Assembly: GCA_003481005.1 (NCBI GenBank)
Contig: QUKC01000018.1
Coordinates: 3,007 to 67,006 of the forward strand
DNA: 64,000 bases
Direction of reading: 5' to 3'
From: Firmicutes bacterium TM09-10
Lineage (GTDB): Bacteria > Bacillota > Clostridia > Lachnospirales > Lachnospiraceae
Shown: piece by piece, positions 51,838-60,281 of the stretch
How positions within the stretch are numbered: the stretch's first letter is position 1
Layout of the letters: the number at the start of each line of letters is the position of its first letter
Made by a program: the position numbers and the translations under genes
Notes under the pieces: generated by a model
Told to the model about the DNA's origin: nothing
Database searches by the model: none
Seen by the model: the letters and a program-made list of their open reading frames with translations, nothing else

Positions 51838-52773
51838 ATGGGTAAGTATTGTTTTGGTGTAGATGTAGGAGGAACGACAGTAAAGCTTGGTCTTTTTAAC
51901 ACCAATGGCGATCTGCTGGAAAAGTGGGAAATCCCTACAGTGACAGAGGATAACGGCAAAGCGATTCTGCCGGACTGTGCAAAGAGCATCCTGAAAAAAA
52001 TGGATGAGCGTGAAATGGACCGTACAGAGGTAGTCGGCGTCGGCATCGGTGCACCGGGCCCCATCGACTCTGAGGGCACACTTTATGGTGCAGTCAATCT
52101 TGGCTGGGGAACCATGAGCCTGAAAAAAGAGCTGCAGACACTTTTAAATATGCCGGTAGAAGCTGGTAATGACGCCAACGTAGCAGCACTGGGCGAGGCC
52201 TGGCAGGGCGGCGCAAAGGGGTATGAGGATGTCGTTGTAGTAACCCTGGGAACCGGTGTTGGCGGCGGTATTATCATCAACGGTAAGATGGTTGCCGGTG
52301 CAACCGGAGCCGCAGGCGAGATCGGACATATGCATGTCAATGATGATGAGACAGAGCCTTGTAATTGCGGCAACTGCGGATGCCTGGAGGAATATGTTTC
52401 CGCAACGGGTATTGTCCGTATGGCAAAGCGTAAGCTGGCAGAGGATGACCGTCCGAGCATAATGCGCAAGGACGACCTGAGTGCAAAGGACGTATGGGAT
52501 GCGGTTAAAGCAGGAGATACGGTAGCAATCGAGGTCGCAGAGGACTTTGGCTGGTATCTGGGCAAGGCGATGGCGCTGGTTGCCAATGTTTCCAACCCGG
52601 AGATCTTCGTAATCGGCGGCGGTGTTTCCAAAGCCGGCAATGTGCTGCTGGATTACATTCAGAAATATTACCAGAAATATGCGTTCAAGGGCTGCCGCGG
52701 CGCACTGTTTACCCTGGCAACTCTGGGCAATGACGCTGGTATTTACGGCGCTGCCAGACTGGTATTGAAGTAA
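51838..52773 (+). CDS. glcK: ROK-family glucokinase
   Basis: 311 aa. Phosphorylates glucose to glucose-6-phosphate. FGVDVGGTTVKLGLF (phosphate 1) starts the protein; EAGNDANVAALGE, VTLGTGVGGGIIINGK and EIGHMHV give the sugar site, and CNCGNCGCLEEY is the ROK zinc motif. The frame runs 11 codons further upstream, but the ATG at 51838 with GGGAGGAAG ahead matches the family N-terminus. It follows hprK, 152 bp away, and precedes murB. Confidence 0.95.
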   Translation: MGKYCFGVDVGGTTVKLGLFNTNGDLLEKWEIPTVTEDNGKAILPDCAKSILKKMDEREMDRTEVVGVGIGAPGPIDSEGTLYGAVNLGWGTMSLKKELQTLLNMPVEAGNDANVAALGEAWQGGAKGYEDVVVVTLGTGVGGGIIINGKMVAGATGAAGEIGHMHVNDDETEPCNCGNCGCLEEYVSATGIVRMAKRKLAEDDRPSIMRKDDLSAKDVWDAVKAGDTVAIEVAEDFGWYLGKAMALVANVSNPEIFVIGGGVSKAGNVLLDYIQKYYQKYAFKGCRGALFTLATLGNDAGIYGAARLVLK

Positions 52774-52855
52774 TACCGGTATCATCTGCAAAAGATCCGC
52801 ATAAAATAACAACGTATCCGGCGCAAAGCCGGAGCAGAAGGGCTGGTCAGGACAT

Positions 52856-53761
52856 TTGAGTGACAGATTAAATGAAATTCTGCCGAAAGAGCGGATTTTA
52901 ACAGAAGAACAGATGGACAGGCATACGACATTCCGGACAGGCGGTCCTGCGCGCTATTTTCTTGTGATTGAGACGAGGAAAGAGCTGGCGCAGGTGCTTG
53001 CCTGGCTGCAGGAAGAGGCGCTGCCGTGGTTTTTGCTCGGAAACGGAAGTAACCTTTTGGTGGGTGACCGGGGCTACCGCGGCGCGATCCTGCATCTGGC
53101 GGGGGAATTTTTAAAAACTGAAATCGACGAAGCTACGATCCGATGCGGCGCAGGCGCGATGCTTTCCGCTGTATCAAGAAGCGCGATGGAAGCAGGGCTG
53201 ACCGGATTGGAATTTGCATCGGGAATCCCCGGAACGATTGGCGGAGCAGTCCGGATGAACGCGGGCGCTTACAACGGTGAGATTGCGGGTGTGACAGAGT
53301 CGGTAGAGGTGATGGAACCGGATGGCAGATGTCGTGTATACAACAGGGAAGAAATGGCGTTCGGCTATCGCACGAGCATTGTAAAAACAAAGCCCTGTGT
53401 GGTGCTCAGCACTGTTTTAAAGCTGCAAAAAGGCGACCGAAGCGAAATTTCTGCTACGATGCAGGGGCTTTCTGCAAAGCGTCGGGAAAAACAGCCGCTG
53501 GAATATCCGAGTGCGGGCAGTACGTTTAAACGTCCGGAGGGATATTTTGCAGGCAAGCTGATTATGGATGCCGGACTTGCCGGAGCGTGCGTCGGCGGCG
53601 CACAGGTTTCCGAAAAGCACTGCGGTTTTGTCATCAACCGAAAAAATGCGACGTCTGCGGACGTGGCGGGACTAATTCAGAAAGTCACAGAAACAGTGCA
53701 GGAAAAATTCGGCGTAACGCTGGAGCCGGAAGTGATTTTCCTGGGAGATTTTGAAAAATGA
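52856..53761 (+). CDS. murB: UDP-N-acetylenolpyruvoylglucosamine reductase
   Basis: 301 aa FAD enzyme that completes UDP-MurNAc for peptidoglycan. HTTFRTGGPARYFL, LGNGSNLLVGDRGYRG and IPGTIGGAVRMNAGAY are the FAD-binding motifs; the catalytic serine lies in PSAGSTFKRPEG, as in the Gram-positive (type II) form. The start is probably TTG at 52856 (weak AGGA ahead), which gives the usual 20 residues before the HTTF motif; the first ATG (52913) would cut these. The stop overlaps rapZ (ATGA). Confidence 0.94.
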   Translation: MSDRLNEILPKERILTEEQMDRHTTFRTGGPARYFLVIETRKELAQVLAWLQEEALPWFLLGNGSNLLVGDRGYRGAILHLAGEFLKTEIDEATIRCGAGAMLSAVSRSAMEAGLTGLEFASGIPGTIGGAVRMNAGAYNGEIAGVTESVEVMEPDGRCRVYNREEMAFGYRTSIVKTKPCVVLSTVLKLQKGDRSEISATMQGLSAKRREKQPLEYPSAGSTFKRPEGYFAGKLIMDAGLAGACVGGAQVSEKHCGFVINRKNATSADVAGLIQKVTETVQEKFGVTLEPEVIFLGDFEK

Positions 53762-54618
53762 GATTTGTAATGGTAACCGGCATGAGCGGCGGCGGCAAAA
53801 GCACCGCGATGCGACTGCTGGAGGATATGGGATACTATTGTGTGGACAATCTGCCGATCCAGCTGATCGACAAGTTCGTTGAGCTTTTGTCCACACCGAA
53901 TACGGAAATAACAAAAGTTGCTATCGGCGTGGACGTCCGCACGGATCAGTCCTTTGCCAGGGTAGAAAAAACACTTTCCTGTTTAAGACAAAACGGTATG
54001 GTGTTCGAAGTTCTTTTTATGGACGCTTCTGATGCAGTGCTTGTGAAACGTTATAAAGAGAGCCGACGGATGCATCCACTGTGTTCAGCAGAAAATCCGA
54101 GAATCGAAGACGGAATTGAAAAAGAAAGGAAAATCCTGCAGCAGGTTAAGAAGGATGCAGACTATGTGATTGACACGTCCAAGCTGCTGACCCGGGAGCT
54201 GAAAGAGGAGCTGGATCGGATTTTTGTAAAAAATGAAGAGTACAGCAGTCTGATGATCAATATTCTTTCTTTTGGCTTCAAGCATGGAATCCCGGCAGAT
54301 GCGGATCTGGTATTTGATGTCCGTTTCCTGCCGAATCCTTTTTATATAGATGAATTGAAATATCTGACCGGCAACGACAGGGGCGTTCAGGATTATGTCA
54401 TGAGCTTCCCGGAGGCGGGGATTTTTCTGGACAAGCTGACAGATCTGCTGCGATTTTTGATTCCAAATTATATTAAAGAAGGCAAATACCAGCTGGTGGT
54501 GGCGATCGGCTGCACCGGCGGCAAACATAGGAGCGTAACGCTGGCCAATGAGCTTTATAGAAAGCTTCGCAACAGGGAAGCCAAGTATGGAGTATCTTTG
54601 AGCCACAGGGATATTTAA
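53758..54618 (+). CDS. rapZ: RNase adapter / nucleotide-binding protein RapZ (YvcJ)
   Basis: 286 aa. N-terminal P-loop domain with GMSGGGKSTAMRLLEDMGYY (8-27) and a C-terminal domain with VAIGCTGGKHRSVTLANELY. In Bacillus YvcJ binds and hydrolyses GTP and affects competence; in E. coli RapZ steers GlmS expression. It starts in the last codon of murB and lies 11 bp before whiA. In Bacillus the order is yvcJ-yvcK-yvcL(whiA)-crh; yvcK is absent here. Confidence 0.96.
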   Translation: MRFVMVTGMSGGGKSTAMRLLEDMGYYCVDNLPIQLIDKFVELLSTPNTEITKVAIGVDVRTDQSFARVEKTLSCLRQNGMVFEVLFMDASDAVLVKRYKESRRMHPLCSAENPRIEDGIEKERKILQQVKKDADYVIDTSKLLTRELKEELDRIFVKNEEYSSLMINILSFGFKHGIPADADLVFDVRFLPNPFYIDELKYLTGNDRGVQDYVMSFPEAGIFLDKLTDLLRFLIPNYIKEGKYQLVVAIGCTGGKHRSVTLANELYRKLRNREAKYGVSLSHRDI

Positions 54619-54629
54619 GGATATTTCAT

Positions 54630-55586
54630 ATGTCATTTTCATCGGGAGTAAAAGAAGAGCTGTATCGGCACATCAGTCCGGCAAGGCACTGCCAGCTGGC
54701 GGAGCTGGCAGCACTTCTCCATTTTAACGGCAGCATCGGCGTCGGTACGACGGGGACTTTTCTGCAGATTCATGCGGAAAATGCGCTCGTTGTGAGAAAA
54801 TGCTTTACATTATTACAGAAAACATTTAATATAAGTACGGAAACCCGTGTACAACAGGAAAATCAGCAAACCGGATATTTCTGTCGGATAGATGACCCGG
54901 AACTGATCCTCAGGATTCTGCAGGGGATCAAATTTTTGGATCAGACAGGCAGCCCGACGTTCGGTGAGGAGAGCCTACAGGATGGTTTACGATGTCCGGT
55001 GAGCAGGCTTTTAATCCGAAATTCCTGTTGCCAGAGAGCGTTTTTACGAGGCGCGTTTCTGGCAGCCGGTTCGATGAGCAATCCCGGGAAAGGATATCAT
55101 CTGGAAATTGTATGCAGCAGACCGCTGCAGGCACAGCAGATTCTGGAGATTTTGACCGAGTTCGAGATCGAAGGGCGGATTGTTCAGCGGAAAAAGTATT
55201 ATGTGGTTTACATAAAAGAAGGAGCCGGAATTTCGGATTTTCTGAATGTGGTTGAGGCGCATGTGGCGCTGATGGAATTTGAAAATTCCAGGATCGTCCG
55301 GGAAGTCCGCAATACGGTAAACAGGCGCGTCAATTGCGAAACTGCCAATATTACCAAGACGGTGACAGCGGCGGCGAGGCAGGTTGACGATATTCTTTTT
55401 TTGCAGCAAAAATATGGATTTGAAAAATTGCCGGTGAGCTTGCGTCAGATGGCTGAAGTACGTCTGGAGTATCCCGAAGCACCGCTTAAGGAGCTGGGGA
55501 TGTATCTGGATCCTCCGGTTGGAAAATCGGGCGTAAATCATCGTTTGCGGAAATTATGTGAACTGGCGGATGCCATGAGGTCTTAA
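54630..55586 (+). CDS. whiA: DNA-binding protein WhiA
   Basis: 318 aa. The N-terminal two-thirds is a degenerate LAGLIDADG homing-endonuclease fold (SFSSGVKEELYRH; AFLRGAFLAAGSMSNPGKGYHLEI) and the C-terminus is a helix-turn-helix (LPVSLRQMAEVRLEYPEAPLKELG ... VNHRLRKL). WhiA controls sporulation septation in Streptomyces and affects division and chromosome segregation in Bacillus. It lies between rapZ and the crh-like gene, 11 and 16 bp from them, in one operon with murB. Confidence 0.96.
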   Translation: MSFSSGVKEELYRHISPARHCQLAELAALLHFNGSIGVGTTGTFLQIHAENALVVRKCFTLLQKTFNISTETRVQQENQQTGYFCRIDDPELILRILQGIKFLDQTGSPTFGEESLQDGLRCPVSRLLIRNSCCQRAFLRGAFLAAGSMSNPGKGYHLEIVCSRPLQAQQILEILTEFEIEGRIVQRKKYYVVYIKEGAGISDFLNVVEAHVALMEFENSRIVREVRNTVNRRVNCETANITKTVTAAARQVDDILFLQQKYGFEKLPVSLRQMAEVRLEYPEAPLKELGMYLDPPVGKSGVNHRLRKLCELADAMRS

Positions 55587-55602
55587 AAGGAGGAGTTTTA
55601 TT

Positions 55603-55863
55603 ATGAAACAGAAAACTGTGGAAGTAAAGCTGAAGCAGGGGCTTGAGGCTCGCCCGGCAGCAATGCTGGTGCAGGTTGCAAGCAAGCATGCCAGCAATAT
55701 TTATCTGGAGTCTGAAGGCAGAAAAGTGAACGCGAAGAGCATCATGGGAATGATGAGCCTTGCGCTTGCACCCGGCGAAAAGGTAACCGTGATTGCAGAC
55801 GGAACGGATGAAGACGACGCGATTTTCGGAATGGAAAATTATTTAAGCAGCGCGGCAGAATAA
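55603..55863 (+). CDS. Crh-like HPr paralogue (Glu15, Ser46)
   Basis: 86 aa HPr fold. The position of the PTS-phosphorylated histidine is occupied by glutamate (GLEARPA, residue 15), so it cannot carry phosphate from enzyme I, whereas the HprK target Ser46 is kept in NAKSIMGMMS. Bacillus Crh has Gln15 at this site and its gene likewise follows whiA, so a role in catabolite control with HprK is likely. AAAAGGAGGAG precedes the ATG. Ends the murB-rapZ-whiA operon at a terminator. Confidence 0.9.
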   Translation: MKQKTVEVKLKQGLEARPAAMLVQVASKHASNIYLESEGRKVNAKSIMGMMSLALAPGEKVTVIADGTDEDDAIFGMENYLSSAAE

Positions 55864-55870
55864 AGAAAAC

Positions 55871-55908
55871 GAAAGGGTGTCCACCGGAAAGTGGCTGCCC
55901 TTTTTCTT
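55871..55908 (+). terminator. Terminator of the murB-rapZ-whiA-crh operon
   Basis: AAAGGGTGTCCA and TGGCTGCCCTTT pair with internal mismatches around CCGGAAAG, followed by a T-rich stretch. Confidence 0.75.
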
Positions 55909-55921
55909 TTTTTCAGAGTAA

Positions 55922-56021
55922 GATTGAAAAATAAAATTTTTCAATTGCGGGATTTGTGTCTGCGCGTACTTGATACAAACACGACATGCGCAAAAAAACG
56001 TGCGCAGAAAGGAGGGAAAGG
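55922..56021 (+). repeat. R3 leader repeat, copy C
   Basis: Exactly 100 nt from the first base of GATTGAAAAAT to the base before the ATG of the lipid kinase gene, the same distance as copy B. The AT-rich hairpin is intact save one G-U (TTTTTCAATT); the second dyad has drifted (GATACAAACACG). GCGCAAAAAAACGTGCGC is kept and AAAGGAGGGAAAGG provides the ribosome site. Confidence 0.9.
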
Positions 56022-56933
56022 ATGGACGACAAAAAGCTTCTTTTTATTTATAATCCCAGGGCGGGAAAAGGACAGATCCGGAATAATCTGCTGGATATCA
56101 TTGATACGTTCGTTAAGGCAGGCTATGTCGTGACAGCAAGACCGACTCAGTATGCAGGGGAAGCCGTAGAGCTTGCGGCAGACAGAACGGCAAAATATGA
56201 CCTCGTGGTATGCAGCGGCGGAGACGGCACATTGGATGAGGTGGTGACCGGCATTATGAAGAGTGTTCGACGCCGCCCGATCGGGTATATTCCCGCAGGC
56301 AGCACAAACGATTTTGCCCAGAGCCTGAATATTCCGAAAAACATGGCTGAGGCTGCTAAAATCGCAGTCAGCGGCAGAATGTTTGCCTGCGATGTCGGTT
56401 CCTTTAACGAAAAAACCTTTGTTTATATTGCGGCCTTCGGACTTTTTACGGAGGTATCCTATGAAACCAGTCAGGATGTCAAAAACGTGCTGGGGCACAT
56501 GGCGTATCTGCTGGAGGGCATGAAAAAGCTCCGGGATATCAAATCCTACCACATGAAAATTACGACGCAGGACACTGTCATCGAGGACGATTTTCTGTAT
56601 GGAATGATTACGAATTCTGTTTCGGTCGGAGGATTTAAGGGAATCACCGGAAAATATGTGGATTTAAGCGATGGAATGTTTGAGGTGACGCTCGTAAAGG
56701 TTCCGCGCAGCCTGGACGAACTCAATCAGACGCTTGCTGCCCTGGCACAGCGCGATATCGACACGGCACAGATGTATTGCTTTAAAACCTCCTGGCTGAA
56801 GGTGGAGACAGAGGAAGAGGTTGCGTGGACGCTGGACGGCGAATTCGGCGGCAGGCACACAGAAATCGTCATCGAAAATCAGAAGCAGGCGCTGCATATC
56901 ATGGTGCCGGGAGAAGAAAAAGAAGCGCAGTGA
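56022..56933 (+). CDS. Diacylglycerol/lipid kinase family protein (YegS/DgkB-like)
   Basis: 303 aa. NAD-kinase-like catalytic domain: LFIYNPRAGKGQIRN (7-21), VVCSGGDGTLDEVVTGI (the GGDGT nucleotide motif) and IPAGSTNDFAQSL. C-terminal beta-sandwich contains WTLDGEFGG. It should phosphorylate diacylglycerol or a related lipid at the membrane face. The start at 56022 follows AAGGAGGGAAAGG, which is contributed by R3 copy C; an upstream ATG would place coding sequence within the repeat. Confidence 0.93.
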   Translation: MDDKKLLFIYNPRAGKGQIRNNLLDIIDTFVKAGYVVTARPTQYAGEAVELAADRTAKYDLVVCSGGDGTLDEVVTGIMKSVRRRPIGYIPAGSTNDFAQSLNIPKNMAEAAKIAVSGRMFACDVGSFNEKTFVYIAAFGLFTEVSYETSQDVKNVLGHMAYLLEGMKKLRDIKSYHMKITTQDTVIEDDFLYGMITNSVSVGGFKGITGKYVDLSDGMFEVTLVKVPRSLDELNQTLAALAQRDIDTAQMYCFKTSWLKVETEEEVAWTLDGEFGGRHTEIVIENQKQALHIMVPGEEKEAQ

Positions 56934-57012
56934 AAGCTACTGATTTAGTGGAAAAAGTGGAAAAAGAGGAAAAAAATGCGTATGCCGTATTTCTTTTTTG
57001 AAAAAGATAGGG

Positions 57013-57018
57013 TATAAT
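57013..57018 (+). promoter_or_regulatory. -10 box of fba
   Basis: TATAAT with TTTCTT 17 bp upstream as a poor -35. The strong codon bias of the gene implies a strong promoter, so another factor or element may help. Confidence 0.5.
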
Positions 57019-57062
57019 AGCATCGGTTAGATAATAATTTTATTTCTATGGAGGTAAATAAG

Positions 57063-57926
57063 ATGTTAGTATCTGCTACAGAAATGCTGAACAAAGCAAA
57101 AGCTGGCCATTATGCAGTTGGTCAGTTCAACATCAACAACCTGGAATGGACAAAGGCTATCCTGCAGACAGCTCAGGAGCTGAACTCCCCTGTAATCCTT
57201 GGTGTATCCGAGGGCGCAGGCAAGTATATGACCGGCTACAAGACCGTTGTAGGCATGGTTAACGGTATGCTCGAAGAATTGAACATCACCGTTCCCGTTG
57301 CTCTGCATCTGGATCACGGCTCATACGACGGCTGCTACAAGTGTCTGGAAGCTGGCTTCTCTTCCATCATGTTCGATGGCTCTCATTACCCGATCGACGA
57401 GAACGTTGAAAAGACCACTGAGCTGGTTAAGGCTGCTCATGAAAAGGGCGTTTCCATCGAGGCTGAGGTTGGTGCAATCGGCGGCGAAGAAGACGGCGTT
57501 GTAGGTATGGGCGAATGCGCAGATCCCAACGAGTGCAAGAGAATCGCTGATCTGGGCGTAGACTTCCTGGCAGCTGGTATCGGCAATATCCACGGCAAAT
57601 ATCCTGCAAACTGGAAGGGTCTGTCTTTCGAAACTCTGGATGCTATCCAGCAGCTGACTGGTGAGCTTCCTCTGGTTCTTCACGGCGGCACAGGTATCCC
57701 GGCTGACATGATCAAGAAAGCAATCTCCCTTGGCGTTGCTAAGATCAATGTTAACACCGAGTGCCAGCTTGCATTTGCTGCAGCTACCAGAAAGTACATC
57801 GAAGAAGGCAAAGACGAGCAGGGCAAGGGTTATGACCCTCGTAAGCTGCTGGCTCCTGGCTTCGAAGCGATCAAGGCTACTGTAAAAGAAAAAATGGAAC
57901 TGTTCGGTTCTGTAGACAAGGCTTGA
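57063..57926 (+). CDS. fba: Class II fructose-bisphosphate aldolase
   Basis: 287 aa zinc enzyme that splits fructose-1,6-bisphosphate in glycolysis. Metal ligands: LHLDHGSYDGC (near 82), EAEVGAIGGEEDG, GIGNIHGKYP and LVLHGGTGIP; INVNTECQLAF closes the phosphate site. The ATG at 57063 has GGAGG eight bases ahead; an ATG at 57048 lies inside that ribosome site. Highly biased codons (GTT, GCT, AAG) match msmK and point to abundant expression. Ends at a strong terminator. Confidence 0.97.
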   Translation: MLVSATEMLNKAKAGHYAVGQFNINNLEWTKAILQTAQELNSPVILGVSEGAGKYMTGYKTVVGMVNGMLEELNITVPVALHLDHGSYDGCYKCLEAGFSSIMFDGSHYPIDENVEKTTELVKAAHEKGVSIEAEVGAIGGEEDGVVGMGECADPNECKRIADLGVDFLAAGIGNIHGKYPANWKGLSFETLDAIQQLTGELPLVLHGGTGIPADMIKKAISLGVAKINVNTECQLAFAAATRKYIEEGKDEQGKGYDPRKLLAPGFEAIKATVKEKMELFGSVDKA

Positions 57927-57964
57927 GCATCAGCCGAGTAACAGATCATTCAAACAGATCAATC

Positions 57965-57997
57965 AGGACGGTCGGAATCTTCCGACCGTCCTTTTTT
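57965..57997 (+). terminator. Terminator of fba
   Basis: AGGACGGTCGG and CCGACCGTCCT form an 11-bp stem with a short AATCTT loop and T6. R2 copy C begins on this T-run. Confidence 0.95.
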
Positions 57998-58060
57998 ATC
58001 GTATAGGAAATTTCGTTTCCATACGATAAAAAAGGCACCGCGAGGACACATAAGCGGCGT
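57993..58060. repeat. R2 element, truncated copy
   Basis: TTTTTATCGTATAGGAAATT then TCGTTTCCATACGATAAAAA, followed by CCGCGAGGA...GCGGCG. The right-hand hairpins of the full element are missing. It starts directly on the fba terminator T-run. Confidence 0.8.
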
Positions 58061-58476
58061 TCATTTTTTATTCATATTTCTTTAACGGAATGTTTTTCTG
58101 CCCATCACGGTTTCGTCACTTTCCGTTTTTATACTAAAACCATAAGATACAGCAAGCCAATCAATGACAGTAACACAACTTTTCAAATAGCTTTTTCATA
58201 ATAAATGCCAGGCGACATCGGGTTGCCTGGCATCCTCCCTTTTCTGGGGTGTTTTTCACAAATAAGTGTTGGAGCAGAACAGATATCAATAAAGCGTTCC
58301 ATGCGTGTCGCATTCCGCAACCTTTCGGAATACGCGGGGGACCTGCGTAAATCGCAGCTTGAACTGACGGTACACTCATGTTAAGATAGCGAAAGAAGCT
58401 TTTGCAGCGGATGGTGGAAAGCGTTCGGAGCGTGGCAGTTTGACAGAAAAAGGATGGAAAGGAACGGGTAGACAAA
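58061..58476. other. Long intergenic stretch, no gene credited
   Basis: Between fba/R2 and the cardiolipin synthase gene. It contains hairpins ATGCCAGGC/GCCTGGCAT (58206-58234), TTCCG/CGGAA near 58313 and CTGCG-TAAAT-CGCAG near 58342. A 119-codon minus-strand frame crosses it and the next gene's start; composition gives no support for it. A leader or a worn repeat is possible. Confidence 0.45.
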
Positions 58477-60102
58477 ATGAAGATGCGTGCAGAACAAAAG
58501 ACAGCGGTAAAAAACAGCATCGGAAGGCTTGTGTTCGTTGCGCTGTCGGTACTGTTACAGGTTATATGGATTTGCGTACAGGCGATGAAATTAAACCGAT
58601 ATTCGACATGGATTTCGGTTGCGACCAGCGTGCTTACGCTGGTTGTCGTGATCCTGCTTTATGGCCGCAGGACAAATGCAGCGTTTAAAATGCCCTGGAT
58701 TATCCTGATTCTGGCGTTTCCGGTGCTGGGCCTCGGCATGTATCTGTTGTTTGGACGCAAAGAAGCGACGCGGTTGGTACGGGAGCGGTTTGAGCGGATT
58801 GATCAGAGTCTGGACGGGCTGCTGATTCAGGACAAAGCGGTTCGGATAAAGCTGCAGCAGACGGACCGGATGGCGGCGAATGAAGCAGCGTATATCTGGA
58901 ACTATGCGAAATATCCGATTTATCAGAATACGGATGTCGTTTTTTATAAAGAGGCGTCGGAGGGGATTGAAGCTCAGAAGCAGGCGCTGAATCAGGCAAA
59001 GCAATTTATTTTTATGGAATACCATGCGATTGAGGATAAGCAGTCGTTTGGGGAGTTAAAAGAAATTCTTGCACGGAAAGCAAAAGAAGGCGTGGAGGTT
59101 CGTCTCTTTTATGACGATATCGGAAGCATCGGATTTATCAATACGGATTTCATTCAGCGAATGGAAGCGGAAGGCATTCAGTGTCGCGTGTTTAACCGTC
59201 TGATGCCGGTTTTAAACGTTTTTATGAACAACCGCGATCATAGAAAGATTACCGTAATCGATGGGAAAATCGGTTTTACGGGCGGATATAATCTGGCGGA
59301 CGAATATTTTAACATCACGCATCCATATGGTTACTGGAAGGATACCGGCGTCCGGCTGGAAGGGGATGCAGTGCGCAGCCTGACTGTGATGTTTCTGGAA
59401 ATGTGGAATGCGATTAAATATACGGATACAGACTATACACCGTATTTTCCGCAGGATGGCGCGCAGCCGCATGAGGCGGGTTTGGCGGGCAGCGCGGCGG
59501 ATAGGGGCGTTGGTGCTGCGCAGTCGGATGCGAATATTGCAGCGGACAGCGCCTCCGGCTTCGTTCAGCCGTATGCAGACAGCCCGCTGGACGGCGAGCC
59601 GGTGGGAGAAAATGTGTACATGGGCGTTGTAAAGGCGGCTTCCGAATATGTTTATTTCACAACGCCGTATTTGATTATCAGCGATGAGATGAGCAGGGAG
59701 CTGTGTCTGGCAGCGAAGCGCGGTGTGGATGTGCGGATTGTTACGCCGGGCATCCCGGACAAAAAGCTCGTCTATCGGGTAACGCGCTCCTATTATGCAC
59801 AGCTGGCGTCTGCGGGTGTGCGGATTTTTGAGTATACACCGGGCTTTCTCCACGCAAAGCAGTGCGTCAGTGACGATGTGACAGCGACGGTCGGCACGAT
59901 CAACCTGGATTACAGAAGTTTGTATTTCCATTTTGAAAATGGCGTTTTTCTGCATCGATGTGAGGCTGTGCAGAAGGTACGAGAGGATTTTGAAGATATT
60001 TTCCCGGTGTGCAGGGAAGTGACAGAGCAGTATGCGGAGAAGCAGTCGGCGGCGATGAAGTTTGGACAGTGCGTCCTGCGTCTGATTGCACCGCTGCTGT
60101 AA
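58477..60102 (+). CDS. cls: Cardiolipin synthase
   Basis: 541 aa. Two N-terminal helices (about 12-30 and 36-55), then two phospholipase D domains with HKD motifs: HRKITVIDGKIGFTGG (near 253) and HAKQCVSDDVTATVGT (near 455). Joins two phosphatidylglycerols to form cardiolipin in the membrane. Between the domains is an Ala/Gly/Asp-rich insertion (about 330-380) that looks like a flexible linker. ATG choice between 58477 and 58483 is open, with AAAGGAACGGG some distance ahead. An R2 element follows the stop. Confidence 0.94.
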   Translation: MKMRAEQKTAVKNSIGRLVFVALSVLLQVIWICVQAMKLNRYSTWISVATSVLTLVVVILLYGRRTNAAFKMPWIILILAFPVLGLGMYLLFGRKEATRLVRERFERIDQSLDGLLIQDKAVRIKLQQTDRMAANEAAYIWNYAKYPIYQNTDVVFYKEASEGIEAQKQALNQAKQFIFMEYHAIEDKQSFGELKEILARKAKEGVEVRLFYDDIGSIGFINTDFIQRMEAEGIQCRVFNRLMPVLNVFMNNRDHRKITVIDGKIGFTGGYNLADEYFNITHPYGYWKDTGVRLEGDAVRSLTVMFLEMWNAIKYTDTDYTPYFPQDGAQPHEAGLAGSAADRGVGAAQSDANIAADSASGFVQPYADSPLDGEPVGENVYMGVVKAASEYVYFTTPYLIISDEMSRELCLAAKRGVDVRIVTPGIPDKKLVYRVTRSYYAQLASAGVRIFEYTPGFLHAKQCVSDDVTATVGTINLDYRSLYFHFENGVFLHRCEAVQKVREDFEDIFPVCREVTEQYAEKQSAAMKFGQCVLRLIAPLL

Positions 60103-60105
60103 TAT

Positions 60106-60240
60106 AAAAAAGAATGTGCCTTGGCACATTCTCGCGCCGAGGCGCGGTTGCTTCGGCAACCATCTACCCTTGCGCCGAGTGCGCATCCTCGCGGAGCGTT
60201 TATTATCGTATGGAAACGAAGATTCCTATACGATAAAAAG
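60106..60240. repeat. R2 element, minus orientation
   Basis: Read on the minus strand: TTTTTATCGTATAGGAATC, TTCGTTTCCATACGATAATA, AACGCTCCGCGAGGATGCGC, a GGTTGCCGAAGCAACC hairpin, and AATGTGCCAAGGCACATT with T6 at the far end. Same block order as 23961-24116. It begins directly on the T-run of the ppiB terminator. Confidence 0.85.
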
Positions 60241-60265
60241 CGGCGTACCCGAAAAGGGCACGCCG
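60234..60265 (-). terminator. Terminator of the cyclophilin gene
   Basis: On the minus strand CGGCGTGCCC-TTTTC-GGGTACGCCG (one mismatch) then GCTTTTTATCG. The last Ts are shared with the start of an R2 element. Confidence 0.85.
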
Positions 60266-60281
60266 TAACCTGTGAAGGGTC

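Noticed and set aside
58161..58520. 119-codon minus-strand frame across the fba-cls gap
   Set aside because: It overlaps the start of cls, has no ribosome site, shows an unusual Cys/Arg-rich composition and runs through hairpins, so it is not credited.
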